A stretch of DNA of 64,000 bases, taken from the NCBI GenBank assembly GCA_963795385.1, contig CAWCHK010000010.1, positions 1 through 64,000 on the forward strand. Direction: 5' to 3'. The stretch is from CAVURS01 sp963795385 (lineage in GTDB: Bacteria; Actinomycetota; Actinomycetes; Actinomycetales; CAVURS01). This document shows positions 50,519-58,544 of this stretch, piece after piece. The first letter of the stretch is position 1, and the number at the start of each line of letters is the position of its first letter. The translations under genes and the position numbers were made by a program. The notes below the pieces were generated by a model, which saw nothing but the letters and a program-made list of their open reading frames with translations, did not search any database and was not told the DNA's origin.

Positions 50519-51235
50519 GTGAGCGACCAACGGGGTGTAACGCCTCGAGAACCTGCGCCGATCACACCTGCGGTAGCGCGGGTCGAGGGTGCCCAGGATC
50601 TTCGTGGCCTCGTGTCGCTGGCCCTGCGGGGGGATGCCGTCGCGACGGAGAGCCTCCTCAGGGCCGTGCGCCGGATGGTGCATCGCTACATCCGCGCCCG
50701 CCTGGGTGGCCCCAACGGAGACGACGGTGCTGCGGATGACGCGGCGCAGGAGGTGTGCATCGCGGTGTTGTCGGCACTGCCGCGGTATCGCGACGAGGGC
50801 GTGCCGTTCGAGGCCTTCGTCTACTCGATCGCGGCCCGCAAGCTGGCTGACGTCCACCGCGCCGCCGTACGCCGGGCCGTCCCGGTCGCCGAACTCCCCG
50901 ACGGCATCGACCTGACCGACGGGCCCGAGGCCATGGCGGTCCGCTCCAGCGACGCCGACCTGGCCCACGCCCTGTTGCAGACCCTGCCCGAGCAGCAGCG
51001 CGAGATCCTCCTGCTGCGGGTGGCGGTGGGCCTCTCGGCCGAGGAGACCGGCCGCGCTCTCGGACTCACGCCGGGCGCCGTACGAGTGGCCCAGCACCGG
51101 GCCCTGCGCCGGCTGCGGGCCAACGCCCAGGACCTCCCGGCGCTGCGCGACGTGGATGTCAGTGACGGTGCGACCGGCGGAGCGGGCCCCACCAGGACCG
51201 CCGGCTCCGCGAGCACCCGGCGGGTGACCTCATGA
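50519..51235 (+). CDS. shbA: RNA polymerase sigma factor, SigD/ShbA type
   Basis: The 238-residue group 4 sigma factor has region 2 (DDAAQEVCIAVLSALPRYRD, AFVYSIAARKLADVHRAAVR) and region 4 (LPEQQREILLLRVAVGLSAE, TGRALGLTPGAVRVAQHRAL). It matches mycobacterial SigD and Streptomyces ShbA, the latter needed for transcription of the principal sigma gene hrdB. Position between bldM and an RsdA-like anti-sigma gene, then guaB, supports the assignment. GTG start with GAGGAGAGG upstream. It overlaps rsdA by four bases. Confidence 0.92.
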   Translation: MSDQRGVTPREPAPITPAVARVEGAQDLRGLVSLALRGDAVATESLLRAVRRMVHRYIRARLGGPNGDDGAADDAAQEVCIAVLSALPRYRDEGVPFEAFVYSIAARKLADVHRAAVRRAVPVAELPDGIDLTDGPEAMAVRSSDADLAHALLQTLPEQQREILLLRVAVGLSAEETGRALGLTPGAVRVAQHRALRRLRANAQDLPALRDVDVSDGATGGAGPTRTAGSASTRRVTS

Positions 51236-52905
51236 GCCCCCGCGGACCGGTGGGGTCGGCCGCGGCGGCCGCTTCGGCGTCGTCGCTGAGCGAGCTGTTC
51301 GACACCGACGCCCTGCTGGACGCTCTCGGCCGGCGGTCCCCCGTCAGCGCTGCCGGCCCCGTCAGCGCTGCCGGCCCGGTCGGCGCTGTCGGCGCTGTCG
51401 GCGCGCGGCAGGAGGATCTGGCCGTCCGGCTGCTCCGGTCGTTGGCCATTGATGTGGACGAGCGGCTCGACGACCGGGTCGACGCCGTGGCCGGTGCCGC
51501 CCTGGCGGCGGGCTTCGAGCTCGCGGGTTCGCTGTTCGCGGCCGCCGACCTGGAGGCCGCGGAGTGGGACGAGCGACCGGCCGCCAAGGTCCGCCCCGTA
51601 GGTCGGGTCACCGGCCGGCTGCACCTGGTCGGCCGCCCGGCCATCGCCCGCGGGCCCCGCCAGGTCGTGCCTGCGGCGCTGCGCACCCTGACCGTGCCCC
51701 GCCTCCGGGGCCTGGTCGCGGCCGGCGTCGGCGCCATCCTGCTCCTGAGCGGTGGTGGGCTCGCCGCCGCCGCGACCACCGACCCGGTGCACGCGTGGGG
51801 GCCGTTCAAGCCACTGGTCCGCGTCCTGCACCCCGGCTGGCAGAACGACGTGCTCAACGCCCAGCGGGCCGAGGTCCTGCGCGAGCTCGACCGGGCGACC
51901 GCGCAGTCCGCCGCCGGGCAGAAGGTCGCGGCGGCGGCGACGTACGGCGCGGCGAAGCAGCAGGCCCACGACCTGCCCAAGGGACCTGACCCCACCCTGC
52001 GGGCCAAGCTCGACTCCGTCGCCCGCCAGCTCGGGCTGAGCACCGGATCCGACGCGGCGCCGACGGGGAGCACGCCGGTGGCCGGGCTGATCGGACCGGT
52101 GTCGACCGACCCGGCCCAGCCGGCGCCGGGCTCGGGCGTCGCGCCGGGCACGATCCCGCCCGCCCTGCCGTCGGATCCGGCCCCGGGCGGCGACCCCACC
52201 GGCGGCGTCGTAGCGGGTGGCGGGTCCGCGGTGGGCACCGACCCCGTGACGCCGGCCGATCCCGCAGCCCCGGGCGTCCCGACGGACCCGGGCGGGTCCG
52301 CCGACCCCTCGGCCCCGGGTGACCCCTCGGCCCCGGGTGACCCGGCCAACCCCGCTGCACCGGCTGACCCGGGTGCGCCGGTCGCGGTGGGCGGCGGCAG
52401 CGTGGGTTCGGTGCCCGGCGTCGGAGGCAGCAGTGCGGCTGGCGACCCGGCGGACGGCGAGGGCTCTCCAGCCCCCGACCCGTCGACACCGACGACTCCC
52501 GTGACACCGACGACACCCGTGACGCCGACGACACCCGTGACGCCGACGACACCCGTGACACCGACGACACCCGTGACGCCGACGAATCCCGTGACGCCGA
52601 CGAACCCCGGCGCGAGCGTCCCGCCCGGCTCGACGACACCGCCGGCCGGCACGCTGCCCCGGCATCACCGCCACCACGGGCGTCACCCCGGCCGTCATCA
52701 CGGGCCGCCGGCTGGTGCCGGCAGCGGCAGTGGCGCCGGCACGGGCGCGCCGGCCGGCTCGGCCACCCCGGAGCCGACCACGCCGACCGCCCCGGCCGGG
52801 CCGGCGAAGCCGACGGCACCGGCCGTGGCACCAGCGCCACCCGCCCCTGCGGGGGACGTGGAGGCCGCGCCCGCGGCTGTGACCTCGGCCACGCCGACGG
52901 CCTGA
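51232..52905 (+). CDS. rsdA: Anti-sigma factor RsdA-like, membrane-anchored, repeat-rich
   Basis: The 557-residue protein has a cytoplasmic N-terminus with LSELFDTDALLDALGRR, like the SigD-binding segment of mycobacterial RsdA, one membrane helix at about 159-181, and a short helical extracellular region. About 300 residues of Pro/Thr/Ala/Gly sequence follow, with a TPTTPV repeat and a His cluster (RHHRHHGRHPGRHHG). RsdA proteins hold SigD at the membrane until proteolysed. This one is far longer than its mycobacterial counterpart because of the extracellular tail. Coupled to shbA by an ATGA overlap. Confidence 0.85.
   Translation: MSPRGPVGSAAAAASASSLSELFDTDALLDALGRRSPVSAAGPVSAAGPVGAVGAVGARQEDLAVRLLRSLAIDVDERLDDRVDAVAGAALAAGFELAGSLFAAADLEAAEWDERPAAKVRPVGRVTGRLHLVGRPAIARGPRQVVPAALRTLTVPRLRGLVAAGVGAILLLSGGGLAAAATTDPVHAWGPFKPLVRVLHPGWQNDVLNAQRAEVLRELDRATAQSAAGQKVAAAATYGAAKQQAHDLPKGPDPTLRAKLDSVARQLGLSTGSDAAPTGSTPVAGLIGPVSTDPAQPAPGSGVAPGTIPPALPSDPAPGGDPTGGVVAGGGSAVGTDPVTPADPAAPGVPTDPGGSADPSAPGDPSAPGDPANPAAPADPGAPVAVGGGSVGSVPGVGGSSAAGDPADGEGSPAPDPSTPTTPVTPTTPVTPTTPVTPTTPVTPTTPVTPTNPVTPTNPGASVPPGSTTPPAGTLPRHHRHHGRHPGRHHGPPAGAGSGSGAGTGAPAGSATPEPTTPTAPAGPAKPTAPAVAPAPPAPAGDVEAAPAAVTSATPTA
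52486..52611 (+). repeat. 18-bp minisatellite in rsdA
   Basis: Seven 18-bp units of the type ACRCCGACGACACCCGTG run from 52486 to 52611, the last two diverged. They encode TPTTPV repeats in the extracellular tail. The unit is a multiple of three, so length changes would stay in frame. Confidence 0.95.
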
Positions 52906-52999
52906 GCCCGCGGCGTACCCGCGCGTCCTGCTCGGGCCTGCCGTTGCGGGCGATCTCGGCAGTTACCCTGGAAGCCTCGGCCACCAGGGAAGGCATTCG

Positions 53000-54520
53000 A
53001 TGTCGGAGTTCACCCAGGCAAGCAGCGGCGTACCAGCGATGTTCGAGGCGATCGGGCTGACCTTCGACGACGTCCTGCTGGTCCCGGTCGAGAGCGATGT
53101 CGTGCCTTCGGAGGTCGACACGTCGAGCCGGGTGTCGCGGCGGATCTCGCTCCGGCTGCCCCTGGTGTCCTCGCCGATGGACACCGTCACCGAGTCCCGG
53201 ATGGCGATCGCGATGGCCCGGCAGGGCGGCCTCGGCGTCCTGCACCGCAACCTCTCGATCGAGGACCAGGCCGCGCAGGTCGACATCGTCAAGCGGTCCG
53301 AGGCCGGCATGGTGAGCCACCCGGTCGTGACGCATCCGGACGCCACGCTGGCCGAGGTCGACGCGCTGTGCGGGCGGTACAAGGTGTCGGGCCTGCCGGT
53401 CGTGGACGGTGACGGCCACCTGTTGGGCATCGTGACCAACCGCGACCTGCGCTTCGAGACCGACCACTCCAAGACCGCCGGCGAGATCATGACCCGGATG
53501 CCGCTGGTCACAGCGGCTCCCGGCATCTCCGGCGCCGACGCGATGGGCCTGCTGGCCAAGCACAAGATCGAGAAGCTCCCCCTGGTCGACGGCACCGGCC
53601 GGCTGCGCGGGCTGATCACCGTCAAGGACTTCACCAAGTCCGAGCAGTACCCGCTCGCCACCAAGGACGACGCCGGCCGCCTCCGGGTGGGTGCGGCCGT
53701 GGGCTTCCTCGACGAGGGCTGGAAGCGCGCGATGTCGCTGGTCGAGGCGGGCGTCGACCTGATCGTCGTCGACACGGCGCACGGGCACTCGCGCGGGGTT
53801 GCCGACATGGTGGCCCGGCTCAAGGCCGACCCGGCCGCCGCTCACGTCGACATCGTCGGCGGCAACGTCGCCACGGGAGCTGGCGCGCAGTCGCTCATCG
53901 ACGCGGGCGCAGACGGAGTCAAGGTCGGTGTCGGGCCGGGCTCGATCTGTACGACGCGGGTCGTGGCCGGCGTCGGCGTACCGCAGGTCACTGCGATCTA
54001 CGAGGCGTCCCAGGCCTGTCGCGCGGCGGGCGTCCCGGTGATCGCCGACGGCGGCCTGCAGTACTCCGGCGACATCGCGAAAGCCCTTGTCGCAGGCGGA
54101 GATACGGTAATGCTGGGGTCGCTCTTGGCCGGGTGCGAGGAGAGCCCCGGCGAGCTCGTCTTCATCAACGGCAAGCAGTTCAAGGTCTACCGCGGTATGG
54201 GCTCGCTCGGGGCCATGCAGACCCGCGGGCAGCAGAAGTCGTTCTCCAAGGACCGGTACTTCCAGAGCGACGTGCCGACCGACGACAAGCTGATCCCGGA
54301 GGGCGTCGAGGGGCAGGTGCCCTTCCGCGGGCCGTTGGCCGCCGTGGCGTACCAGCTGATCGGCGGCCTGCGGCAGTCGATGTTCTACTGCGGCGCGCGG
54401 AGCGTGTCCGAGCTGCAGGCCAACGGGCGGTTCGTCCGGATCACGCCGGCGGGGCTCAAGGAGTCGCACCCGCACGACATCATGATGACCGTCGAGGCAC
54501 CTAACTACTCGTCCCGGTAG
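53000..54520 (+). CDS. guaB: IMP dehydrogenase
   Basis: IMPDH oxidises IMP to XMP, the committed step of guanine nucleotide synthesis. The 506-residue protein has the barrel start LTFDDVLLVPVESDV, two CBS domains (about residues 105-215) and the catalytic Cys317 in VGPGSICTTRVVAGVG, plus the flap YRGMGSLGAM. The ATG follows AGGGAAGG; an internal ATG at 53039 is less likely. It lies 94 bases after rsdA. Confidence 0.97.
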   Translation: MSEFTQASSGVPAMFEAIGLTFDDVLLVPVESDVVPSEVDTSSRVSRRISLRLPLVSSPMDTVTESRMAIAMARQGGLGVLHRNLSIEDQAAQVDIVKRSEAGMVSHPVVTHPDATLAEVDALCGRYKVSGLPVVDGDGHLLGIVTNRDLRFETDHSKTAGEIMTRMPLVTAAPGISGADAMGLLAKHKIEKLPLVDGTGRLRGLITVKDFTKSEQYPLATKDDAGRLRVGAAVGFLDEGWKRAMSLVEAGVDLIVVDTAHGHSRGVADMVARLKADPAAAHVDIVGGNVATGAGAQSLIDAGADGVKVGVGPGSICTTRVVAGVGVPQVTAIYEASQACRAAGVPVIADGGLQYSGDIAKALVAGGDTVMLGSLLAGCEESPGELVFINGKQFKVYRGMGSLGAMQTRGQQKSFSKDRYFQSDVPTDDKLIPEGVEGQVPFRGPLAAVAYQLIGGLRQSMFYCGARSVSELQANGRFVRITPAGLKESHPHDIMMTVEAPNYSSR

Positions 54521-54676
54521 ATCTCGCGGCGGAGAGAAGCCGAACGGTCAGGACGTCGACCCGCACCTCACGTCCCTCAGGCGCCTGGGCCAGAGGCGAG
54601 CACGGTGCACCGCCTCGGGGTGTGGACGACTTGACCGATGCGCAGGACTGATCGGGAACGGCGACGTGGGCCCAGG

Positions 54677-54682
54677 TAGGTT
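54677..54682 (+). promoter_or_regulatory. -10 box of probable leaderless guaB3
   Basis: TAGGTT is six bases before the GTG start at 54689, fitting a leaderless transcript. The rest of the 168-base guaB-guaB3 gap shows nothing else recognisable. Confidence 0.55.
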
Positions 54683-54688
54683 GGCGCG

Positions 54689-55810
54689 GTGACCGAGATC
54701 GAGATCGGCCGGGGCAAGCGCGGCCGGCGGGCGTACGCGTTCGACGACGTCGCCGTCGTCCCGAGCCGGCGGACCCGCGACCCCGAGGAGGTCTCGGTCG
54801 CCTGGCAGATCGACGCCTACCGGTTCGAGCTCCCCGTGATGGCCGCTCCGATGGACAGCGTCATGTCTCCGCAGACGGCCATCGCCTTCGGCGAGCTGGG
54901 CGGGCTCGGCGTCCTCGACCTCGAGGGCTTGTGGACGCGGTACGACGACCCCGAGCCGCTGCTGGCCGAGATCGCCGGCCTCGACCCGGCGACGTCGACG
55001 CCCCGGATGCAGGAGATCTACGCCGAGCCGATCAAGCCGGAGCTGGTTGCGGCCCGGCTCAAGGAGATTCGCGACGCGGGCGTCACCGTCGCCGGGGCCT
55101 TGACGCCTCAGCGGACCCAGGAGCTGTGGCGGGTCGTCGTCGACGCCGGGTGCGACCTCTTCGTCATCCGGGGGACGACGGTGTCGGCCGAGCACGTGTC
55201 CGGCCGGGCCGAGCCGCTGAACCTCAAGCGGTTCATCTACGAGCTGGACGTCCCGGTGATCGTGGGCGGTTGCGCGACGTACACGGCGGCCCTGCACCTG
55301 ATGCGGACAGGCGCGGCCGGGGTGCTGGTCGGCTTCGGCGGCGGTGCGGCCCACACGACCCGGACGACCTTGGGCATCCACGTCCCGATGGCGTCGGCCG
55401 TGGCGGACGTCGCGGCAGCCCGCCGGGACTACCTGGACGAGAGCGGCGGCCGCTACGTGCACGTCATCGCGGACGGCGGCATGGGCACCTCCGGCGACCT
55501 GGTCAAGGCGATCGCGTGCGGCGCGGACGCCGTGATGCTCGGCGCCGTCCTGGCCCGCTCGGTCGAGGCTCCCGGCCGCGGCTGGCACTGGGGGCCGGAG
55601 TCGCATCACCCGCAGCTCCCGCGCGGCGACCGGGTCCGGGTCGGCACCGTCGCGCCGCTCACCGAGATCCTCGGCGGCCCGGGGCGCGCGGCCGACGGGA
55701 TGACCAACCTGGTCGGTGCGCTACGACGGGCCATGGCGACGACGGGCTACTCGGACGTCAAGGAGTTCCAGCGCGTCGAGGTCGTCGTCGCGCCCTACCC
55801 GCCCGACTGA
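54689..55810 (+). CDS. guaB3: GuaB3 family IMP dehydrogenase-related protein
   Basis: The 373-residue barrel protein aligns with IMPDH (FDDVAVVPSRRTRDPEEVSV, APMDSVMSPQTAIAFGELGG, VIADGGMGTSGDLVKAIACG) but has no CBS domains. In the active-site loop the catalytic Cys is replaced: the local sequence is GFGGGAAHTTRTTLG, with His222 at the Cys position. It is therefore unlikely to catalyse the IMPDH reaction by the usual thioimidate mechanism. Actinobacteria keep it next to guaB; a regulatory or GMP-reductase-like role is possible. Confidence 0.92.
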   Translation: MTEIEIGRGKRGRRAYAFDDVAVVPSRRTRDPEEVSVAWQIDAYRFELPVMAAPMDSVMSPQTAIAFGELGGLGVLDLEGLWTRYDDPEPLLAEIAGLDPATSTPRMQEIYAEPIKPELVAARLKEIRDAGVTVAGALTPQRTQELWRVVVDAGCDLFVIRGTTVSAEHVSGRAEPLNLKRFIYELDVPVIVGGCATYTAALHLMRTGAAGVLVGFGGGAAHTTRTTLGIHVPMASAVADVAAARRDYLDESGGRYVHVIADGGMGTSGDLVKAIACGADAVMLGAVLARSVEAPGRGWHWGPESHHPQLPRGDRVRVGTVAPLTEILGGPGRAADGMTNLVGALRRAMATTGYSDVKEFQRVEVVVAPYPPD

Positions 55811-55854
55811 TGTCTCATCGGTGTATCGAAAAGCGTTGGAGCTGAACGACTCTC

Positions 55855-57564
55855 ATGGATCGTGGGGAGCTGTCGCCGGCGGCGCGGACTGAGGCGCTGG
55901 CCGGCCTGGTCGAGGACGAGCTCGACGTCGTCGTCATCGGCGGAGGGGTCGTCGGAGCGGGAGCCGCGCTCGACGCCACGACCCGTGGCCTGCGGGTCGG
56001 GCTGGTCGAGGCCCGTGACTGGGCGAGTGGCACCTCGAGCCGGTCCAGCAAGCTGATCCACGGCGGCCTGCGCTACCTGGAGATGCTCGACTTCGGGCTC
56101 GTGCGTGAGGCGCTGCACGAGCGAGGCCTACTCCTGCAACGACTTGCGCCGCACCTCGTCCGGCCGGTGCCGTTCCTCTACCCCCTGACCCACCGGGCCT
56201 GGGAGCGGCCCTACGTCGGTGCCGGGCTGGCCCTCTACGACACGATGGGCTCGCTCGCTCCGGGCGCCCGCGGGCTGCCGCGTCACCGGCACCTGTCCCG
56301 GCGGCACGCGCTGCGGATCGCTCCCGGCCTGCGGCCCGACTCGCTGGTAGGAGCGGTGCAGTACTACGACGCCCAGGTCGACGACGCCCGGCACACGTTG
56401 ACGCTGGTGCGTACGGCGGCGGCGTACGGGGCGCTGGTGGCGAACCGGGCCCGGGTCGTGGGCTTCCTGCGGCAGGGCGAGCGGGTCACCGGCGTCCAGG
56501 TGCGAGACCTGGAGAGCGGTGCGCTGCTGGCCGTCCGGGCCAAGCAGGTGCTGAACGCCACCGGTGTCTGGACCGACGACACCCAGGCCATGGTCGGCGA
56601 GCGCGGGCAGTTCCAGGTCCGGGCCAGCAAGGGCATCCACCTGATCGTGCCGCGCGACCGGGTGCAGAGCTCGTCGGGACTGATCCTGCGGACCGTGAGC
56701 TCGGTGCTGTTCGTCATCCCGTGGGGCCGGCACTGGATCATCGGCACCACCGACACCGACTGGCACCTGGACAAGGCGCACCCGGCCGCGAGCAGCCAGG
56801 ACATCGACTACCTGCTCTCGCAGGTGAACCGGGTGCTGTCGCGGCCGCTCACCCGCGAGGACGTCGAGGGCGTGTACGCCGGGCTGCGGCCACTCCTCGC
56901 GGGCGAGTCCGAGTCGACGTCCAAGCTGTCCCGCGAGCACGTCGTCGGGCATCCGGTGCCCGGGCTGGTCGTGGTGGCGGGCGGCAAGTACACGACGTAC
57001 CGGGTGATGGCATCGGACGCGGTCGACGAGGTGGCGCGGGCCCTGGACGGGCGGGTCCCGCCGTCGTGCACCGAGCGGATCCCGCTGCTGGGGGCGGACG
57101 GGTACGACGCCGCGTGGAACTCGCGGCAGCGGACCGCCACCCGGTTCGGCGTGCACGTGGCGCGGGTCGAGCACCTGCTCTCGCGCTACGGCTCGCTCGC
57201 GCCGGAGGTGCTCGAGCTCGTCGAGGACGACCCCGCGCTCGCGCTGCCGATGCCCGGGGCCGACGACTACCTCGCGGCCGAGGTCGTCTACGCCTGCACC
57301 CATGAAGGGGCCCGGCACCTGGACGACGTCCTCACCCGGCGGACCCGGATCTCGATCGAGTCCTGGGATCGCGGAGTCAGCGCGGCCTCCGTGGCGGCGG
57401 ACCTGATGGCCGACGTCCTGGGGTGGAGCCGCGAGCAGCGGGCCAAGGAGGTCGAGCACTACCTGGCCCGGGTCGAGGCGGAGCGTCTCTCGCAGGAGCA
57501 GCCCGACGACGAGACGGCCGACAGCGCCCGGCTCGGTGCTCCCGACATCGTCCCGCTCGCGTGA
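55855..57564 (+). CDS. glpD: Glycerol-3-phosphate dehydrogenase (FAD)
   Basis: GlpD oxidises glycerol-3-phosphate to dihydroxyacetone phosphate and passes electrons to quinones. The 569-residue protein has the FAD motif VVIGGGVVGAGAALDATTRG, SGTSSRSSKLIHGGLRYLEM, WGRHWIIGTTDTDW and the C-terminal DAO_C domain. It is a peripheral membrane enzyme in known cases. The ATG lies 44 bases after guaB3. Its end overlaps the HAD gene by four bases. Confidence 0.95.
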   Translation: MDRGELSPAARTEALAGLVEDELDVVVIGGGVVGAGAALDATTRGLRVGLVEARDWASGTSSRSSKLIHGGLRYLEMLDFGLVREALHERGLLLQRLAPHLVRPVPFLYPLTHRAWERPYVGAGLALYDTMGSLAPGARGLPRHRHLSRRHALRIAPGLRPDSLVGAVQYYDAQVDDARHTLTLVRTAAAYGALVANRARVVGFLRQGERVTGVQVRDLESGALLAVRAKQVLNATGVWTDDTQAMVGERGQFQVRASKGIHLIVPRDRVQSSSGLILRTVSSVLFVIPWGRHWIIGTTDTDWHLDKAHPAASSQDIDYLLSQVNRVLSRPLTREDVEGVYAGLRPLLAGESESTSKLSREHVVGHPVPGLVVVAGGKYTTYRVMASDAVDEVARALDGRVPPSCTERIPLLGADGYDAAWNSRQRTATRFGVHVARVEHLLSRYGSLAPEVLELVEDDPALALPMPGADDYLAAEVVYACTHEGARHLDDVLTRRTRISIESWDRGVSAASVAADLMADVLGWSREQRAKEVEHYLARVEAERLSQEQPDDETADSARLGAPDIVPLA

Positions 57565-58244
57565 GCCTGGACGGGCGGCCGGTGGCGGGTGGACAGGCGG
57601 CGAACTTCGTTGCGGCACAGGGGCTCCTGCTCGACATGGACGGTGTCCTCGTCGACTCGACCGGGGCGGTGGAGCGGCACTGGGCGCGCTGGGCCGAGCG
57701 ACGAGGCGTGTCGCTCGAGGAGGTCATGCGGTACGGGCAGGGGTCGACCAGTCGCGAGGTGGTGGCGCGGTTCGTCCCGGCCGAAGACGTTGCGGCAGAG
57801 GCGGACTGGGTCGAGGACCTGGTGCTGGAGCCGGCCGCCGAGCTCGCGCTGCCGGGGGCGCTGGCCGCGCTGACGCAGACCTGCCTGCCGGTCGCCGTGG
57901 TCACCTCGGCGACGCTGCGGTCGGCGCGGGTGCGGCTGGCCCGGGCGGGGCTACCGATGCCTGAGGTCGTGGTCAGCGCGGACGACGTCGAGCGAGGCAA
58001 GCCTGACCCGGCGCCGTACCTGCTGGGCGCGGCCCGGCTGGGCATCGACCCGGCCGCCTGCGTGGGCGTCGACGACACGGCGGCCGGCCTGGCCTCGATC
58101 GAGGGCGCGGGGGCCACCGGGTTCGGCCTGACGACGACGTACCCGGCGAGCGTGCTCACCGCGGCCGTCGCGTGCTTCCCGGACCTGACCGGCCTGCAGA
58201 TCACGCCGTCCGGGGTGTCTTGGGAGCATCGCGGCCGGAGCTAG
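57561..58244 (+). CDS. HAD-IA family phosphatase
   Basis: The 227-residue protein has the four HAD motifs: LLLDMDGVLVDSTG (nucleophile and acid Asp), VTSATLRSARVRL, KPDPAPYLLGAARLG and VGVDDTAAGLASIEGAG. It is of the beta-phosphoglucomutase/glycolate-phosphatase type. Coupling to glpD through a GTGA overlap makes glycerol-3-phosphate or another polyol phosphate a plausible substrate, but the sequence alone does not decide it. Confidence 0.87.
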   Translation: MSLDGRPVAGGQAANFVAAQGLLLDMDGVLVDSTGAVERHWARWAERRGVSLEEVMRYGQGSTSREVVARFVPAEDVAAEADWVEDLVLEPAAELALPGALAALTQTCLPVAVVTSATLRSARVRLARAGLPMPEVVVSADDVERGKPDPAPYLLGAARLGIDPAACVGVDDTAAGLASIEGAGATGFGLTTTYPASVLTAAVACFPDLTGLQITPSGVSWEHRGRS

Positions 58245-58247
58245 GGT
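58242..58247 (+). promoter_or_regulatory. -10 box of a probable leaderless small membrane protein gene
   Basis: TAGGGT contains the stop codon of the HAD gene and lies six bases before the GTG at 58254. Confidence 0.5.
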
Positions 58248-58253
58248 GCCGAG

Positions 58254-58472
58254 GTGACGCCAGTCCTGTTGGCCGTCCTGGCCGTGGCTGCCATCGCCTG
58301 CACCCTCTTGATCTACGCCGTCCGTGCGGTCGGGGAGATCGCGGCGGAGTTCGGCGAAGACCCGGTGAGATGGCAGCTGATGATGCTCCCGTTCGGCATC
58401 TTCGGGCCGCTGGTCGCCCGGATGCTGCTCAGCCGGCGCAGTGGTGGAGGTCGCGGCGGCGGGTTCGCGTGA
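58254..58472 (+). CDS. Small two-helix membrane protein
   Basis: I do not recognise this 72-residue protein. It has a hydrophobic N-terminal helix (LLAVLAVAAIACTLLIYAVR), a charged loop (EIAAEFGEDPVRWQ) and a second hydrophobic segment (LMMLPFGIFGPLVARMLL), ending in an Arg/Gly tail. It starts at GTG, apparently leaderless, between the HAD and recQ genes. Function unknown. Confidence 0.6.
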   Translation: MTPVLLAVLAVAAIACTLLIYAVRAVGEIAAEFGEDPVRWQLMMLPFGIFGPLVARMLLSRRSGGGRGGGFA

Positions 58473-58544
58473 GCGCGGCCCGGTCGGCCGGGAGCATCGC
58501 GAAGGCCGGGAGCACGGGATTGGGGGGAGTCGGACCCGGCGGGC

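Noticed and set aside
52486..52611. CRISPR-like array in rsdA
   Set aside because: Units are contiguous 18-bp repeats with no spacers and encode TPTTPV in frame, so it is a coding minisatellite.
51854..54475. An 873-codon open frame on the minus strand across rsdA and guaB
   Set aside because: Low-complexity Arg/Pro/Ala translation with no domain, antisense to two well-identified genes. Long spurious frames are expected at this GC content.
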